DNA from: Rhynchosporium graminicola
Lineage: Eukaryota > Ascomycota > Leotiomycetes > Helotiales > Ploettnerulaceae
NCBI GenBank assembly: GCA_900074885.1
Contig: FJUW01000007.1
Location: 2,455,051 to 2,519,050 of the forward strand
Length of the DNA: 64,000 nt
Reading direction: 5' to 3'
The notes under the pieces are model-generated. The model saw nothing but the letters and a program-made list of their open reading frames with translations, did no database searches and was not told the DNA's origin. How positions within the stretch are numbered: position 1 is the first letter of the stretch; the number at the start of each line of letters is the position of its first letter. The translations under genes were made by a program, and so were the position numbers. Shown in pieces: positions 23,578 to 36,317 of the stretch.

Positions 23578-24775
23578 ATGTCAGAAGACGAGCGGTATCG
23601 AACGTCAACCCAGTATCGATTATGGTCATACACCCCGCAATCCCTCTTCGCGTTGCGCTCATCAACGAACCAAATCGCCGCCGACCGCGTCCGCGAAGCC
23701 GTGCGACGCGCACGAGAAGCTCGAAGTAATGCCTCCTCGGCTGATGCGAGCGATTTCGAGAGTGTCCCTGTTTCAGTGGGAGAGGTAGATTGTCTGACGG
23801 TCGAGGAGGAGTTGAAGCTCGTGGCATTTTATTGCAGACAGACTATTCAGTTGGGTGATCATTTGAAGGTGCCTACTGACGTGAAGGTATACATGCTTCC
23901 GCGTTCTCCGAGTTCTTCTCCGAAAAGAATAACCATGAAATTCGAGGATATATGACTGACGCGCGTTATCACAGGCAACGGCAGTACAATATATGAAGCG
24001 CTTCTACATCACCAACTCCCTCATGACCTACCACCCGACCGACATCCTCAAAACCGCCCTCTTCTTTGCCACCAAGACCGAGAATCACTACTTCAGGCTC
24101 ACAAAATTCGCAGATGCAATCGGTGGCACGAAGGCAGAGGATGTACTCGCTTCGGAGTTCCTGCTCACGCAAGGTCTTAGATTCACATTCGATGTACGAC
24201 ACCCCTTCCGTGCTTTGGAAGGCGCTGTTATGGAATTGCAAGCTCTTTCCCATGGTATTATTCCAGTACTGCCGAGTGCGAATGCTGCTTCAGGAGATCG
24301 GCCTGCGAGCATGGAGAGAAGGGTCCGGGACGCGCATGGAAAGGCTAGAGAATACTTGAAGACTAGTGCACTGTTGACTGATGCCTACTTCCACTACACG
24401 CCAAGTCAGATTATGATGGCCTCTTTGATGATTGCCGATTCGCGGTTGGTTGAGTGGTACATCAAATCGAAAATGACAACTTCGGCTGGCGAAATGCAGA
24501 GCAAGGTTTTGAGCACGATAAAAAGCTGTGCGGAAATGCTAAGAACTGTTGAGCCCAACTCTGAGCCTTCGCCAACAGAGCGGAAGGAGCTGAAAGGACT
24601 GGCTAAGAAGTTGACAAAGTGCAGGAATCCAGAGAAAATGGATCTGGTGGCCCTTCAACGTGCAAAGAGGGAAGGAGATGAGGCCGACGAGGACAAGATT
24701 ATTAAGAAGAGGAAGCTTGAGAAGGAGAAATCTTCTGCAGATGATCTATTCGGTCCTGAAATCAAAAGACCTTAA
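23578..24775 (+). CDS. Cyclin H (TFIIH/CAK cyclin, Ccl1/Mcs2 type)
   Basis: Nuclear cyclin partner of the CDK7-type kinase in TFIIH, 369 aa. It supports RNA polymerase II CTD phosphorylation and CDK activation. The N-terminus YRTSTQYRLWSYTPQSL is typical of cyclin H. The first cyclin fold spans about 75-190 (AVQYMKRFYITNSLMTYHP, ATKTENHY) and the second about 190-300 (HYTPSQIMMASLMIA). A Lys-rich tail ends the protein. Exons 23578-23886 and 23975-24775, intron 23887-23974 (88 nt). The ATG follows a run of ten A and the sequence CGGCGCA. Confidence 0.9.
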
Positions 24776-25594
24776 GTTCTGACGGGTGGAATCGTCACTT
24801 AGCAAGGCGTCTGGGGTCTCAATTGCTTATGGATGGCGTTTTGATTGATGTTCTCTAATTTGAAAAATGACCTTTTAAGAATACTTGTTACGCTGAAGGG
24901 CAAGCCACAGCTCTCGACCTTTTCATAGGTATGGTTTCTCCCCACTCCTCGCCCGCCGGTTTTTGCCTGGAATATATGTACTGAAATAGTGATTAACCTC
25001 CTCGTTCGCATCATCGACCATTCCTGATGAAATCGATATATATGATTCAAGGGAAAAGTTTAGGCAGCAAAATCTGCAGTGCTCGAATTGTCAAAGTTTG
25101 GAAAACTAGACTTTCGTGTATGAATAGCTTCGCGTCGCCATTTTTGTTGGCAAAATGGTGCTAAGTGCGACCAGAAATTTCAGCAAGTCGGTCAACCAGA
25201 AAGGAAATTGTGAATGCTCAGGTGGTAAGAAATGAAAAGTTGGGTGTAATCTCAGCCGCCGAGTTTGTAGCATCTGCCAATCATGCTCATCGTTATCGAC
25301 TCATGCGGATGAAGAGTTCATGACTAGCAATCCAGGACTGGCAATCCCCGACTGCGATATCAGAAATGGGTTATCAGACCGAATCCGAAGCCGAGATTTC
25401 ATCTCTGGGAATTCGACACTGGAATTTCAGACGAGCATGCAGGGCTAGGAGTTCAGAATTTGGAATCAAGACGGGCATTCAGTTCTGAGCTTTCCATTTA
25501 CTGGTCGCACGAAAAGACCCGGAGTGGATGAAGACCCATCAAGAGGAAATAGCTCGCTAAAATATCCTAGCGGTAGACATCAAGGATACCAGCC
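24776..25594. other. Convergent intergenic region, nothing convincing
   Basis: 3' flanks of cyclin H and the BTB-like gene. Around 25400-25490 two loosely similar ~45-bp units (TGGAATTTCAGACGAGCAT, TGGAATCAAGACGGGCAT) suggest an old tandem duplication. No gene seen. Confidence 0.45.
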
Positions 25595-28500
25595 CTATCT
25601 GGTTTCCACCTTGGCCCATGGAAACTCGTGCTCCTCGACCTTGATACAGGTAAGATGATTGATGCCTGCATCATCGACTGAAAGCATGGAGTAGTTTGCA
25701 CAAAGTTTCCGCACTTCCTTCTGTGCAATCTCCTTCAATGTCTTCAGGTCGTGCTCGACTCCTTGGCGGTTCGATCTCGTGGAGAGATCCTTCTTAAGGC
25801 AAGCCTCAACAGCGTCTAGGACAAGTATGGTTGGCAGGTATGTCTCGCCACTTCTATAAAGGTCTCGATATACTTTGCCGCGAACACACTTCTGGCCATC
25901 ATCCGATGCCTTGTTAGCCTGTGCCAAAGACTTAGCGAACCAATCTTTCCAGTACTGGCCGACAAACCACGGATCAAAGCTGTCTTCGCCCATGGGACGC
26001 GAGAAGACCTCGACCTCGCTGACTGTGTTCGAGAAGAGCGATTTGTTAACACTTGCTTTCAGGGTTCTGAGGGCGTTCATCTTCTGTTCGATAAGCATTG
26101 ATATTGACGTGAAGAGTTCCTCAAACTGCAAGCTTGGCCAAGGCCAGTATGGAAGGTTGCCAACAATATGGATCATGCTCTCATGGAATATCAGTTCCGA
26201 TTCAAGGTAAATTGAGAGCTGAATCCAGCGAGGTGGATCTGCCATGATTGCCATGTAAAGCTGTCGGCCAAAGCGCAACAATGCACTATTGATATATGGC
26301 CGGACGAGAGGAACGCAGCCGTATAGAGTAGCCACCGTAATCAGAAGGTGGGACTGCTCGTAGGCAATCTCTACTTCCTGTGTGTCGATGATCGGAGGGC
26401 GACTGTAGCACATCAGGAACAAATTGTTGTAAGCACATAAGAGCTTGTCGCTAGGTTTGTCCGCCGAAATGACTGATTTTACCTTGTAGCTGTTGGTTGG
26501 AGCAACGGATATGGCTTGACCCTTTTCTGCGTGCATAGAGTGTCCGTCGTTGAGAACAGATCCGTCGATTCCCTGGCTTTCACCAATGCGGATCTTCGGG
26601 CCCGATACGACCCTGTTGACCATGGACTGTTTCTTGTAAGTATCCGGTGTTTGTGCGTGATTCTCACTCGGTCGCTTGGAGACGGCAAAACCTGCCGATG
26701 AAAAATGGTTGCCTTTTATAGAGGACTGCTGGCGAACTGCAGCGGGTAAGTTCTTTGGGAACATTTCATCCCTGACTGTCTTTTGCTCGGAGGGACCGTC
26801 TTGTTGTGGAATGTCCGCGAAGGTCGAATTAATAAAATCATCGTTCTTGCTCGCCGGCTTCTTAGTGCAGCGTTCAAGAAACTTGGTAGGGCAGCCTTTC
26901 ACCTGGCTTTTTTCATACTCAGCACTGTCGAAATCTAGATCCTCAGATTTTGTACCTGGAGTACAAGCTAAACTTATGTCATGCTCTAGCTTGACCTCGG
27001 GAGTGTCTACCATACCTGGAGAAGCAGCTGAAACCAGAAGATTTATGCTGTTGTGGAATTCTTTTGCAGGAGACGATTCAGGGGCCAGGCTGAATTGCTC
27101 TTCGTCTTTGACAAATGGTTCCGTGTAAAGATCCAGTGCAGAATCGAAAGCATTAGGACGTACAGATTTCACGTCAGATCTGTCTATGTCGATTTCAGAA
27201 AGCGCAGAAGCCGCTGGCTTGACTTGGTTGCTGCGTTGGACTTCGAGAAGAATGTCGGAGAATGGTTCAATCTTGACTGCAAGATCATGAGTTTCTGGGG
27301 TCGATAGTACGCCAGTAAAGGTTTCTTCGTGTGGAAGGACCTGGTTTCCATCAATTTCACCATGGCTGACTTCGGGAAACTTTTCATTAGGGGCAGCAGA
27401 ACTTGGGAGAGTTTCGTGTTGGAACAAAACTTCGTCATCAGAGTCTTCCTTCTTGATGACGTTCTTATCCTGAACAGCCGTGTCCAAACTCAGCGAGGTA
27501 CGATCCAGGTGCTCGTATGTAGCTCCGCCTCTATTGTCTTGAAAGGCATGGAAGACCTTAGATGTTCCTGCCTCAAGGATGGGCTTTGCTTTATTTTGTA
27601 TAGAAGAAAGTGTTGAGAGGTCTTGCAGATTGGTTGGGAGATTGACAAGGTTCTCAACAACGCCGCCTTCAGATAGATGTATAGTTGCGTCAGCAATTTG
27701 GTGCATCTCAGGAACATTCTCAAGATTCTTGTCCTTGATATGAGGCTGGTCCTCCTCGGCTGGAATTGCAGCAGGGATTTCCAGAATCAGAATGGGCTTC
27801 GCTTTTGTGGTTCCTCCGGCAACTTCAGAGTCATCTATGCTGAGGTCTATCATGTCGACATCGTCGTTAGAATAATCTTGCTTGCCTGCAGTTCTGTTTT
27901 CGCTGATACCGCAAGATATCGAGGAAGACAATCGTTGCTTGCTAGGACTGCTGTTCACAGATCGATCTTGGCAATTTTCCGCAAGTTCGGGAGCACGTCT
28001 GACGGCGACATTTGTTCCCTGCACCATAACTATACCATCATCGAGATTTGAAACTTGCGACAGAAACGTAGAGGATAAGTATCCTGCGATGACTTTGTTC
28101 CCAACCTGAATTCTCGGTGCAGGCTTCTCGGGCACTGGTAGCCCCCCAGTCGTCTGGACAAGCGTGAAAGTCTACATAGAAATCAGCCCCTGAGTTTGCA
28201 TTTGGCCACAGAGTCTGGCTAAGATCCCTTGTGACTTACGGTTCTTTCAAGCACATGAGTCTCCAGTCTCGGACAATATTGCAATTCAAATCGTGCCCAA
28301 AGGACACCCACACACGAGTTATCTATGACCATCGGTGGATTTGGTCCGGCTTTGGTCATGTCCATGCGCAATAGCTGATCAAACCACGGCGATGCTCTTT
28401 GGAGGACACTACTGTGAAGCTGATATGTGTACTTCGAGCTCATAAACACAAGTTCGATGATCGTGTCTCCATCTTTGAAACGTGGGAAGTCCCCGACAGG

Positions 28501-28761
28501 CATAACCATTGGTTTGAAGCGTTTCTGCTTTTCGGGCTCTGTATATTTCCGGATACTATCCTCATCTTCAAGATCGCAGTACTGTGTCCTTCGATGTTGA
28601 TCAGTTGTCAAGCTGGGTGCTAAATCTGCTTTGTTGCTTTGACTAAATTTGTTCTTGACAAATGATATTTTCTTGGCTGGGGGCGCCTCGGTCTCCTCGG
28701 ATGTTCCATTTGGCCGGCTTCGTTTGGCTGGAGTGGCTTTCACTTTCTTAGGAGGTGCCAT
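25595..28761 (-). CDS. Large BTB/POZ-like protein, function unknown
   Basis: Protein of 1032 aa from exons 28240-28761 and 25595-28171 (intron 28172-28239, GTAAGT...GTAG). The N-terminus is Lys/Pro-rich and nuclear-like (PPKKVKATPAKRSR). Residues about 97-175 look like a fungal BTB/POZ fold (DTIIELVFMSSKYTYQLHSS, VLQRASPWFDQLL). A long acidic, Ser-rich, low-complexity middle follows. The C-terminal third is ordered and helical, with EIAYEQSHLLITVATLYGC and INSALLRFGRQLYMAIM, as in other fungal BTB proteins. No enzymatic motif. A nuclear adaptor or scaffold role is inference; no ortholog name assigned. Confidence 0.75.
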
Positions 28762-30257
28762 TACTCCTTGACCTATTAAGCCGGAAGCTCTACGGATGAA
28801 ACTTTGTCCTAATATTTGTGATGGCAGATTGCCGTAGCCTTTAGGATGCCTGGGGAGAATAACTAGATTTGAAGTAGTGTCGAGTCAGTAACAGAAATGC
28901 AGTTAGACCATGGGAACATCAACCTGTTCAGGGTATATTGGAGAAAAACGAATGGAAAGGGCTGGAAGAAAATTTGAACTGCTGATTTTTCTTGTCGTAA
29001 ATTATGCAGTAGTCTCTCGATCTGGCGGAAGGACACTAGGACTGTTTTGACTGATGCCAAGAAGGGAGTATGCCAGCTTGATAGCTTGAAGGATCTTGGA
29101 GACGTCTGAAAGGAAATATTTATCATACCTCGCAAGCTTTTTATGTCAATTCTGATTATTTGTGTGGTTGCCGAGCCAGGAAGATAGTAAGATGCTGAGC
29201 CAGCAGTCGACGCTGGAGATATTCAATCGATTGATGAAAGCTGAGAACCTGAAGTGCAAATAAGCACAGATAATTGAAGAGATATAATCGCTGCTTAGTA
29301 GAACTCAAGAGATAAAATGTTGTCGTGTAATGGGCTGCAGAAAGCGAGAGAATGTGAAGGTGTGATATTTGGTAGAAGGAAGGGATGGAAGCGCAAGATC
29401 GAGAAGAGGGCGGGTAACTTGAAAAATTAGAGCGGGAAGAGGTGCTTATTCACTCTCCCTTGAAGTAAGGTGAGCCTGGATTTCGCCGACTGAATCGAGG
29501 TCTTGTCACGCAAGGTGCGAGTTGACCTTTGATATTGACAATTGCCTAGATGGGGGTCGGATTTTAAGCGAGTGCCAAGGCAGGAGCGCGTACTTCATCT
29601 CCGAGGACAACTACTTACTGATGTGCGTCGAAAACACGAGGCTATGCTATTCGGGTGGAGTCAGAGCTCGGAATCTGCGGTTTTTTTTCGAGATGAGTTG
29701 TAGAGTCATGAGATCAGCATATGAATTTTGACCAAGTGATTGTAGAATTATTTAATTAGTCTACTCTGAAATCCTGAAACTACTCCATGCCTGTACTATG
29801 TCCAAAAGCCAGAATTGTGCAAACCTTTCGAAATGTGATAGTCTCTAGATACAAGGATATTTCACGGCTCTACTTTTACAATCGCTGAAATCATGAAGAC
29901 AACCTAGGACTTTACTACCAATATCTAAATGTCAAAGATCATAAAACTCCTCATAAGACAATAGTCTATAGTTACAGGTACATTTCAGAGCTCTACCCAC
30001 TTTGCCTCTGAGATCATGAAGTTAGCCTAGGATTACTTTGTTAAAAGCTACAAAAGAGTCGAAACGATTATAGTAGCGAGGTATTTTTCTCAGTTCAGGC
30101 ACGAATTGCCAGCTTTAGTGGTTCGTGTAATATTGATTGGCAAAGCTGATGTCATATCTACTCCTCCTCATGATATTACCTCTCATTTTTCCAACATGCC
30201 TTTCAAGTGTCCAGTACTGATTTCGAAACCTGGATCGTCTGATTTGGTAGCTGAATA
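28762..30257. other. Intergenic with degenerate ~79-bp repeats
   Basis: Promoter side of the BTB-like gene and 3' side of the glucanase gene. Two diverged repeats at 29837-29915 and 29959-30036. No gene recognised. Confidence 0.5.
29837..30036. repeat. Two diverged ~79-bp direct repeats
   Basis: Unit 1 (29837-29915) and unit 2 (29959-30036) share ATAGTCT-TAG-TACA, CATTTCA/TATTTCA, GCTCTAC, ATCATGAAG and AGCCTAGGA/AACCTAGGA in the same order. A weaker partial copy may precede at about 29760. Origin unknown. Confidence 0.55.
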
Positions 30258-33200
30258 TTATGCGTACTGCCTGTAAGCCGCGATATTCGCTCCCCACCTA
30301 TTGTAATTGTCAGCTACTGTGTAATCCAAATGTCTCGACGTCTAGAAACATGTAGCATGGAAATTAGGGTGAAAAACAAATGAAAATCGTAGACGTACCC
30401 TCCAGGATTGTTGACTTTTTTGGGATTTGAGACACCATCCAGGATACTAGGTAGAAGGGGGAGTCAGTAAAGCTCACAGTTTGACGATTTAATGTTATCT
30501 TGGGGATATTTAGAGATGGGAAAGTTGAGTTCCTCCGCCACTTACACTGTAGACGCCGATTTCGTCGCAATCCCATACCAGAACAATTTTGATGGATTCC
30601 CGGATACTCGCAGCATATTCGTCTGGCAGGTATTGTCATTTCCGCATGGCTCATTGTACTGGCCGTTCCAGAAGCCATCAAAAAAACTCCAGCTTGCGGT
30701 ATTATACAAGAAGAGGTTCGATCCCCCATTGACATTCTGACCTAAGGAGCTTCGACATGGTCCGTCTCCACCTCCACACCAGGAGAAATCCGGATCACCG
30801 TACCGGGAGTCAGCAACCCATGGCGCTGGAGCAAGCTGATACGCTCCGGCTCCTTGCATGTAAGGTGTTTCAGTCTGCAATAGCCCAGCGAAGACATTTT
30901 GTGCTCGATTAAAGTTGTAATTATACAACCAATGATGTTCAGATCCAGTACCAACTAGCCACGTTGCTTTGGTAGATTCCACAAGGATACCACGGCCGGT
31001 AGAGATAATTTGAGGACTAGCTTGGCCGTCAACGAAGTGATCTGCTGTCCATACCCAGATATTCTGGAGGTAAGCGGATGAACTGGCGGTAAGATGGACT
31101 GCCAGGAAGACAGCTTTGCAGCTGCTGGGGTCTTGATTAGTACATTGAGTTCGGATCGTAGAATCGGCACCACCACCGATGTTGACTTGAGTATTCCAAA
31201 TTCCTACATCTCCTGGTGAGGTACCAGCGATGTTAACTTGTAAGATAATTGCGCCGGGAAGGACTTCTGCCGCAGTAAACCTCATATCGGAAATTTGCGC
31301 AAGTCCGATGTCTCCTACATTACCAACCTTGATTATTGGCTGTGGATTGTTCGCATCTTTGAATGTTGAGCCAGCACCAGAAATCACAGCCCATGCTTCT
31401 CCTACGATTCGAGACCCGGATGGGATTAGGAGCGTACTCTTAACAACGTAGACTCCATATGGGAAGTAACTAGACCTATTAGCGAACAGTGGTCTAAAGA
31501 ATGAAAGAAATACTCACGCAATCTTGCAATTCTGAGCTGCTTGTTGGAGAATAGCATTCAAGGAAGCAGAGTCATCGGTGCTACCGTCTCCATTGACCGG
31601 AAAGCCGGACACACTTTTGACGTTAAGGAATTGGTCAAGTGCGTAGCCAGCATACGTAGGCGCATCTTTGGTAAAGAAAGTACCATCTGCAGCCAATAAT
31701 GCTGCAGGCCGTGGAGTAACATATGATACTCCTGATTGGAACTGGCCAGGAACAGCATTCCCCCAGACCCAGGTGTCAACAGTACTTGCAGCTGCGAGCT
31801 TGACCACATTATCTTGATTGACGGCGATTGCGTTTGTGGTGTCATGCTTCAAGTTGTTGATCACTACTTGATTGTTCCTGGGGCCACTAGTTGAGGACTC
31901 GCGAAATTTGACTGTTGGGCCCGAATTGGTCGAGGTTGAATCCAGAAGGACGATGTTTCCTGCACCACCGCCGCTTATATCAATACCGAGACCGCAAGTA
32001 TCAAAAGTCACTTTCTGTAACAAGGCAGTGAAGCCGCCGTTGGAAGCGTAAGCGGTTCGACAATATTTGAATTGGATGTTCTTAAAATTGACCTGCTGGT
32101 TGGTGTTCTGAATACCAATAACTCCACCTTGAATGGACGTATCGGTAACAGCAATGGTACTTCCTGCTTGGAGGAATATACCAATGTGCCCGTTTGAGTC
32201 ATTGGGCATGATTATCTTGACATTTCCTAAGGCGCAACCTTGAGCAACTCCCCACTGGAGCGCAACAAGGGCTTTGTCTTTGTTGACAGCCGTTGTGCTG
32301 ACAATATTAGCATGGAACTATACTATATGGAATTGGCCTACTCTATAACGATATTCCTGAAGGCGGTCAAGAATGAAGTTTCAGGCGGGCCATTATTGAC
32401 GGTTCCTAGGAGCCGGTTAGCATTGTGTATACAACCAGTAGACCTGATCCTCCACGTTTGCCGAAATTTGGAGCAGTGGGCATGGTGCACAAACCATCGT
32501 AGCCCTGGACAAGAGTTTCTCCAGAGAATCCTGCATCTGCTTTGAAGATTGGAGGGTTTTGTGGATCACCCATGATGATGGTCCCAACTCTTAGGTCGAG
32601 TTTGGATTTCAACAAATATGTTCCTCCTGGGAGGAACACGTGCGCTGGAATTGCCATCTTTGATCCGACCTGCCATCGAGTGGTTTGTCCGTTATAGTAA
32701 TTCAAAGCGGCTTGGATCCCTGGTGTAGCATCGCTGCTGCCGTCATTCTTCGCTCCGTAATCAAGTACATTTCGCCAGACCGGGTAGGTATAGAAGTTGT
32801 TCAAGAATGGGGCATAACCTCGTGGATTTCCGGTGTGGTCCATGCGATTCATCCAGTAATCAGAAGGAGTGCTGATTACAGGATTACATACTGCTGCTTG
32901 CTAATAGCTCGCATTAGCAGCAGATCAGATAAATTCGAGGAATGGATCAAGACTGGTGCAGTGGGCATGGAATCCTCAATAGAGAAATATTGAACAAGCA
33001 ACCCTCTGTACTCACAATTCGAAAATTCTGTGACACAGAGATTCGCTTAGCATCTGGAATCTCTGACGGAATAATGGATTCGTTCAAGCCTCCAGGAGGC
33101 CCAAGGGCAACAATACTGGTGAAAATATCAGTGATCAAGTTTAATTTGGCGGGATCGGGCGAAGAGCTAGAATGGGAACTTACGGTAATTGTTTCCCAGA

Positions 33201-33320
33201 GTATACAGGAGCCGGTAGTAAGGCACTCGCTGGTGCCGGTGAAGGTATCTCAGCTCGAGCGTGAAGACTTCCGCCACTGACAGTAACAAGCCATGAACTC
33301 AGAAGGAAAATACATAGCAT
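30258..33320 (-). CDS. Secreted GH55 exo-beta-1,3-glucanase
   Basis: Extracellular beta-1,3-glucanase of glycoside hydrolase family 55, 832 aa, acting on laminarin-type or cell-wall glucan. The signal peptide begins MLCIFLLSSWLVTVSGG and a HARAE sequence follows. Two pectate-lyase-like beta-helix halves are evident: NVLDYGAKNDGSSDATPGIQ (first) and VSGFPVNGDGSTDDSASLNA (second). Further family traits are AFRNIVIDTTAV, GVYVVKSTLLIPSGSRIVGE and SEHHWLYNYNFNRAQNVFAG. Exons: 33320-33184, 33115-33016, 32900-32495, 32405-32342, 32297-31518, 31469-30546, 30446-30399, 30297-30258. The last exon ends in WGANIAAYRQYA, typical of the family end; stopping at the in-frame stop just past 30546 would lose it. 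Phases agree at all joins. It diverges from another secreted-enzyme gene. Confidence 0.88.
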
Positions 33321-33382
33321 TTTGGAGTTGATGATTTTGAAATGTGGTTTCCATCAAAAGTGTGTCTACTTCTGGGGGTCAG

Positions 33383-33390
33383 TATATAAG
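33383..33390 (-). promoter_or_regulatory. TATA-like box of the GH55 gene
   Basis: On the minus strand the sequence reads CTTATATA about 65 bp upstream of the ATG at 33320. A C-run (GACCCCCAG) lies just upstream and would fit a carbon-repressor-type site. Position and composition only. Confidence 0.35.
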
Positions 33391-35027
33391 AAGATCATAA
33401 GTTAGATCTCAGTACTCTCGAAGAGGTAAGTACCTGATAGAAGAACTTCGCGTGACAAAAATGATATAATCAAGAACGGGCTGTGCTACCAGCTCAAAGG
33501 CTCTTATGCACCTCAGCTGACAATGCTCAACGACCCAATATTAAAGCCGGCGTTTATAATCGATACATTGACATAATAGTCCTCGAATTTGGATGAAAAC
33601 ACTCGTTGTTAGTCTCAAAGCAGGCCACTCAAAGCAGGACAGTCAATGAAATATTGGCTTGGCGCTTACGAAACAGCAATTAGTTCATTGCACAGATCAC
33701 GTTAAAGTAAACGTTACAAAGCCAGATACTTCAGACGAAGTTCCTGCATGAGCTGCGGCAGAATATTAAATGCATGCAGCAGCACCTACCTAATTTGGCA
33801 ACGAAAGCCGGCCGAGCCGGCTCAGTCATCTCGTGGCGTCGAGCTTCGCTTATAACCGCCTTGGCGAAGCTTTATTTACATTCCGTTGGCTCATGTGTCT
33901 GAATGGTTCCGCTTAAAAACTCACCTCAGTAGCGATAAGCTAAGAAGCTAAGAATAACATCACGGGTTCCCGTATATGGTATAGTTTGAGATTCATCGGG
34001 ATGTGATTACGGAATGATCGTTGAACACGCCACGGCTGGGTGAGACAATTAAGTCTATCTAGGGACGGTGTGCAGCCCTATTGCCCCGGTCGACAGGGCT
34101 GAGGAGCGGGAAGCCCTCTACTGCAGGGAATCTAACGGGGGTACGGAATGTCGATCACATATCCTTTTGGACCGGGAACTATTGAGATGCTCAACATCCT
34201 CGCAAAATCACCACCTTGTCTTGTAGATAGCAAGGCACCGGATTGTCCGGCAAGTATGGGCTACCAGGAGACGGATGCGACGGCGCATATTCACAAGGAA
34301 CCTATCACTTCCTGTGGCCAGGAACTCAAAATTCCAGGTGCAGAGATCCGATGGTCCGCTGAATGGGAGCGAAGCGAGAGATACTTGCAGCAGATGTACT
34401 TGCCTGTCGTTGAATAATCTCCATCCGGACCTCTTCAGGTTTAGGGTTTCGCTTCTATTGCTTCAATCGCTTCACCGTCCATCATGTTTGCCAAGGCGAA
34501 GAGCAAGGAAGGGCCGATGAGATGTATCTCGTGGCCATGATACTAAATTATTACCAGCTTCGGACGCAGTCATCTGTAGTCAAGGTTGTATGGTGGCCGC
34601 AAACAGTATCCTCAATCATAATTTCTCGCACGTGTATACACTTCAGCACCACCTTAGGGCTGCGCTGCGTGAGGACTTTCAAAAGGGGCAGGAGTTGAGG
34701 TTCTGACATATGACAAACAGTCCGTTTATCACTACCATGACCACGATTGGATTACTTTGGGTCTAGATGCTACTTCAGGGCTACCTCTTGTAGTCATGTT
34801 ATGAATATATGGTGGCCACCCAATTTGATAGTGGCGGCCTGTGTCTTACAAATTTGTAGCTCGATAGTGTTCCGTCTAAGATCTCTTCATCCAGCCGTGG
34901 GATAGATTGAGGGAATAAAGGCGACGTGTGGCGTCGGCCGTTGTCTGAATACAGCGAACTTCTGCCAAAGCCTACTAGGCAAGGATAAGGACGTTTTTGT
35001 GACAGAAGTGAAGGAAAAAGTTTTATC

Positions 35028-35037
35028 TATATAAAAG
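35028..35037 (+). promoter_or_regulatory. TATA box of the lysozyme-like gene
   Basis: TATATAAAAG, 141 bp upstream of the ATG at 35178 in the divergent spacer. Confidence 0.55.
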
Positions 35038-35177
35038 AGAGCAGGAGACGCAAAAGGGCTTAAATTTATCTCCAGCATTCACCAGCCGCCCCATAGATCT
35101 GTTTCAATAATCAATATACCTCTTACGAGCTGCCTACATTTTTGTTCCCGAGAAACTCTCTGTCTCACTCTTACATC

Positions 35178-36317
35178 ATGTCTCTTTCTACCTTCCTGTC
35201 TGCAATCTTGCTTGCTGGTTCAGTTGCTGCCATGCCTTTAGAGGCAGTACCAGCAACGCCCAGCAAGTTCGCATCATTGAACGGCACCGCCAAAATTCCC
35301 TATTTTGGACATGTTTCAGGAAATTTACAACTGCCGAAAGGAAACAGTTTCGCTGCTTCCGCCGCTGGTACCACAGTGAACGGTGTAGAAGCAGTGTGGA
35401 ACATCAACAATGAGGATGGCATTGGCGAGGGCTCTGACACTTACAGACAATACTGGGGAGATGGAGGACCCGAAGCTGGATGGCCAGCAAAGAGTCAATG
35501 GGTAAGCTTCAGAGCCATGTTCGACAATAACAAGCAAATCATGTTTGGTTCTTGTGGCTGGAATGGATGGTATGTACCGGGGAAGTCCATTTTCTTCTCT
35601 CTTCTCCAATGTTCAATATCTAGCGAGACTCCTTTACCCGACAGATGTTCAATCGCTAATAACCTTTGTTATTAGGGGAACCGACAACAGCGGAGAAGAG
35701 GTCGGCCAGATATACAATGCCATCCAGAAACTTGCTCGTGAGACTGGAGTCGATCATCGCTTTATACTGGCAACTATCATCCAAGAGTCTGGAGGATGCA
35801 CACGAGTAAGTCCTCAGTTCTTTCAATCACGAGCTTAGCTAAAGTTCAACCTAGGTCCCTACTACAGACAATGGCGTCGTCAACCCAGGATTGATGCAGT
35901 GCCACAATGGAGCCGGGTCCTGTAACAGGAACGGCTGGGTGCAAAATCCCTGCCCTGCCAATATTGTGAGTGCATTATCAAGCTGTCACGATATATTAGC
36001 TAATATTCACAAGATCGAACTTATGGTCAGAGATGGGACCGCTGGGACTGTTTTCGGAGATGGACTTGCTGGATGTATCAACGGTAAGCTGCTTATGTTA
36101 TGAACTGCATTGAATGTATACTAATTCCTTAATAGAAGCAACAAGTACCTCAGGCTGGGGCTCTCGTGCTATCTACATGGCTGCCCGCCTGTATAACTCT
36201 GGAATAGTTGACCAAGGAAATATGAACAACCCGTTCACTGCAACTCCGTGCTACGCAATGGATATGGCGAACCGCTTGACCGGATGGGTTATGTCCGAAC
36301 ACAACTGCCCGTTGTAA
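35178..36317 (+). CDS. Secreted lysozyme-like (SLT/GH23-fold) protein
   Basis: Secreted protein of 294 aa. The signal peptide MSLSTFLSAILLAGSVAAMP fixes the start at 35178. The core carries GVDHRFILATIIQESGGC (Glu168, the probable catalytic acid) and, across an intron, NPGLMQ, the ES...GLMQ pattern of soluble lytic transglycosylases and goose-type lysozymes. RAIYMAARLYNSG, CYAMDMANRLTGW and several Cys pairs complete the fungal version of the fold. Exons: 35178-35569, 35676-35805, 35855-35965, 36014-36083, 36136-36317, all in phase. Substrate (peptidoglycan, chitin or chitosan) is not readable from sequence. A TATA box lies 141 bp upstream, and it diverges from the GH55 gene. The fold is likely, the activity inferred. 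Confidence 0.75.

Larger units (their letters stand above)
33321..35177. other. Divergent promoter region between two secreted-enzyme genes
   Basis: 1.86 kb between the GH55 and lysozyme-like starts. It holds TATA-like boxes for both, an inverted repeat AGCTTCGC/GCGAAGCT at 33842-33871, and an ATG-started 89-codon frame (34148-34417, + strand) that I do not recognise and rate as probably chance. Confidence 0.5.

Noticed and set aside
34148..34417. 89-codon ATG-started frame in the GH55/lysozyme-like spacer
   Set aside because: No signal peptide, domain or intron context; too weak to call.
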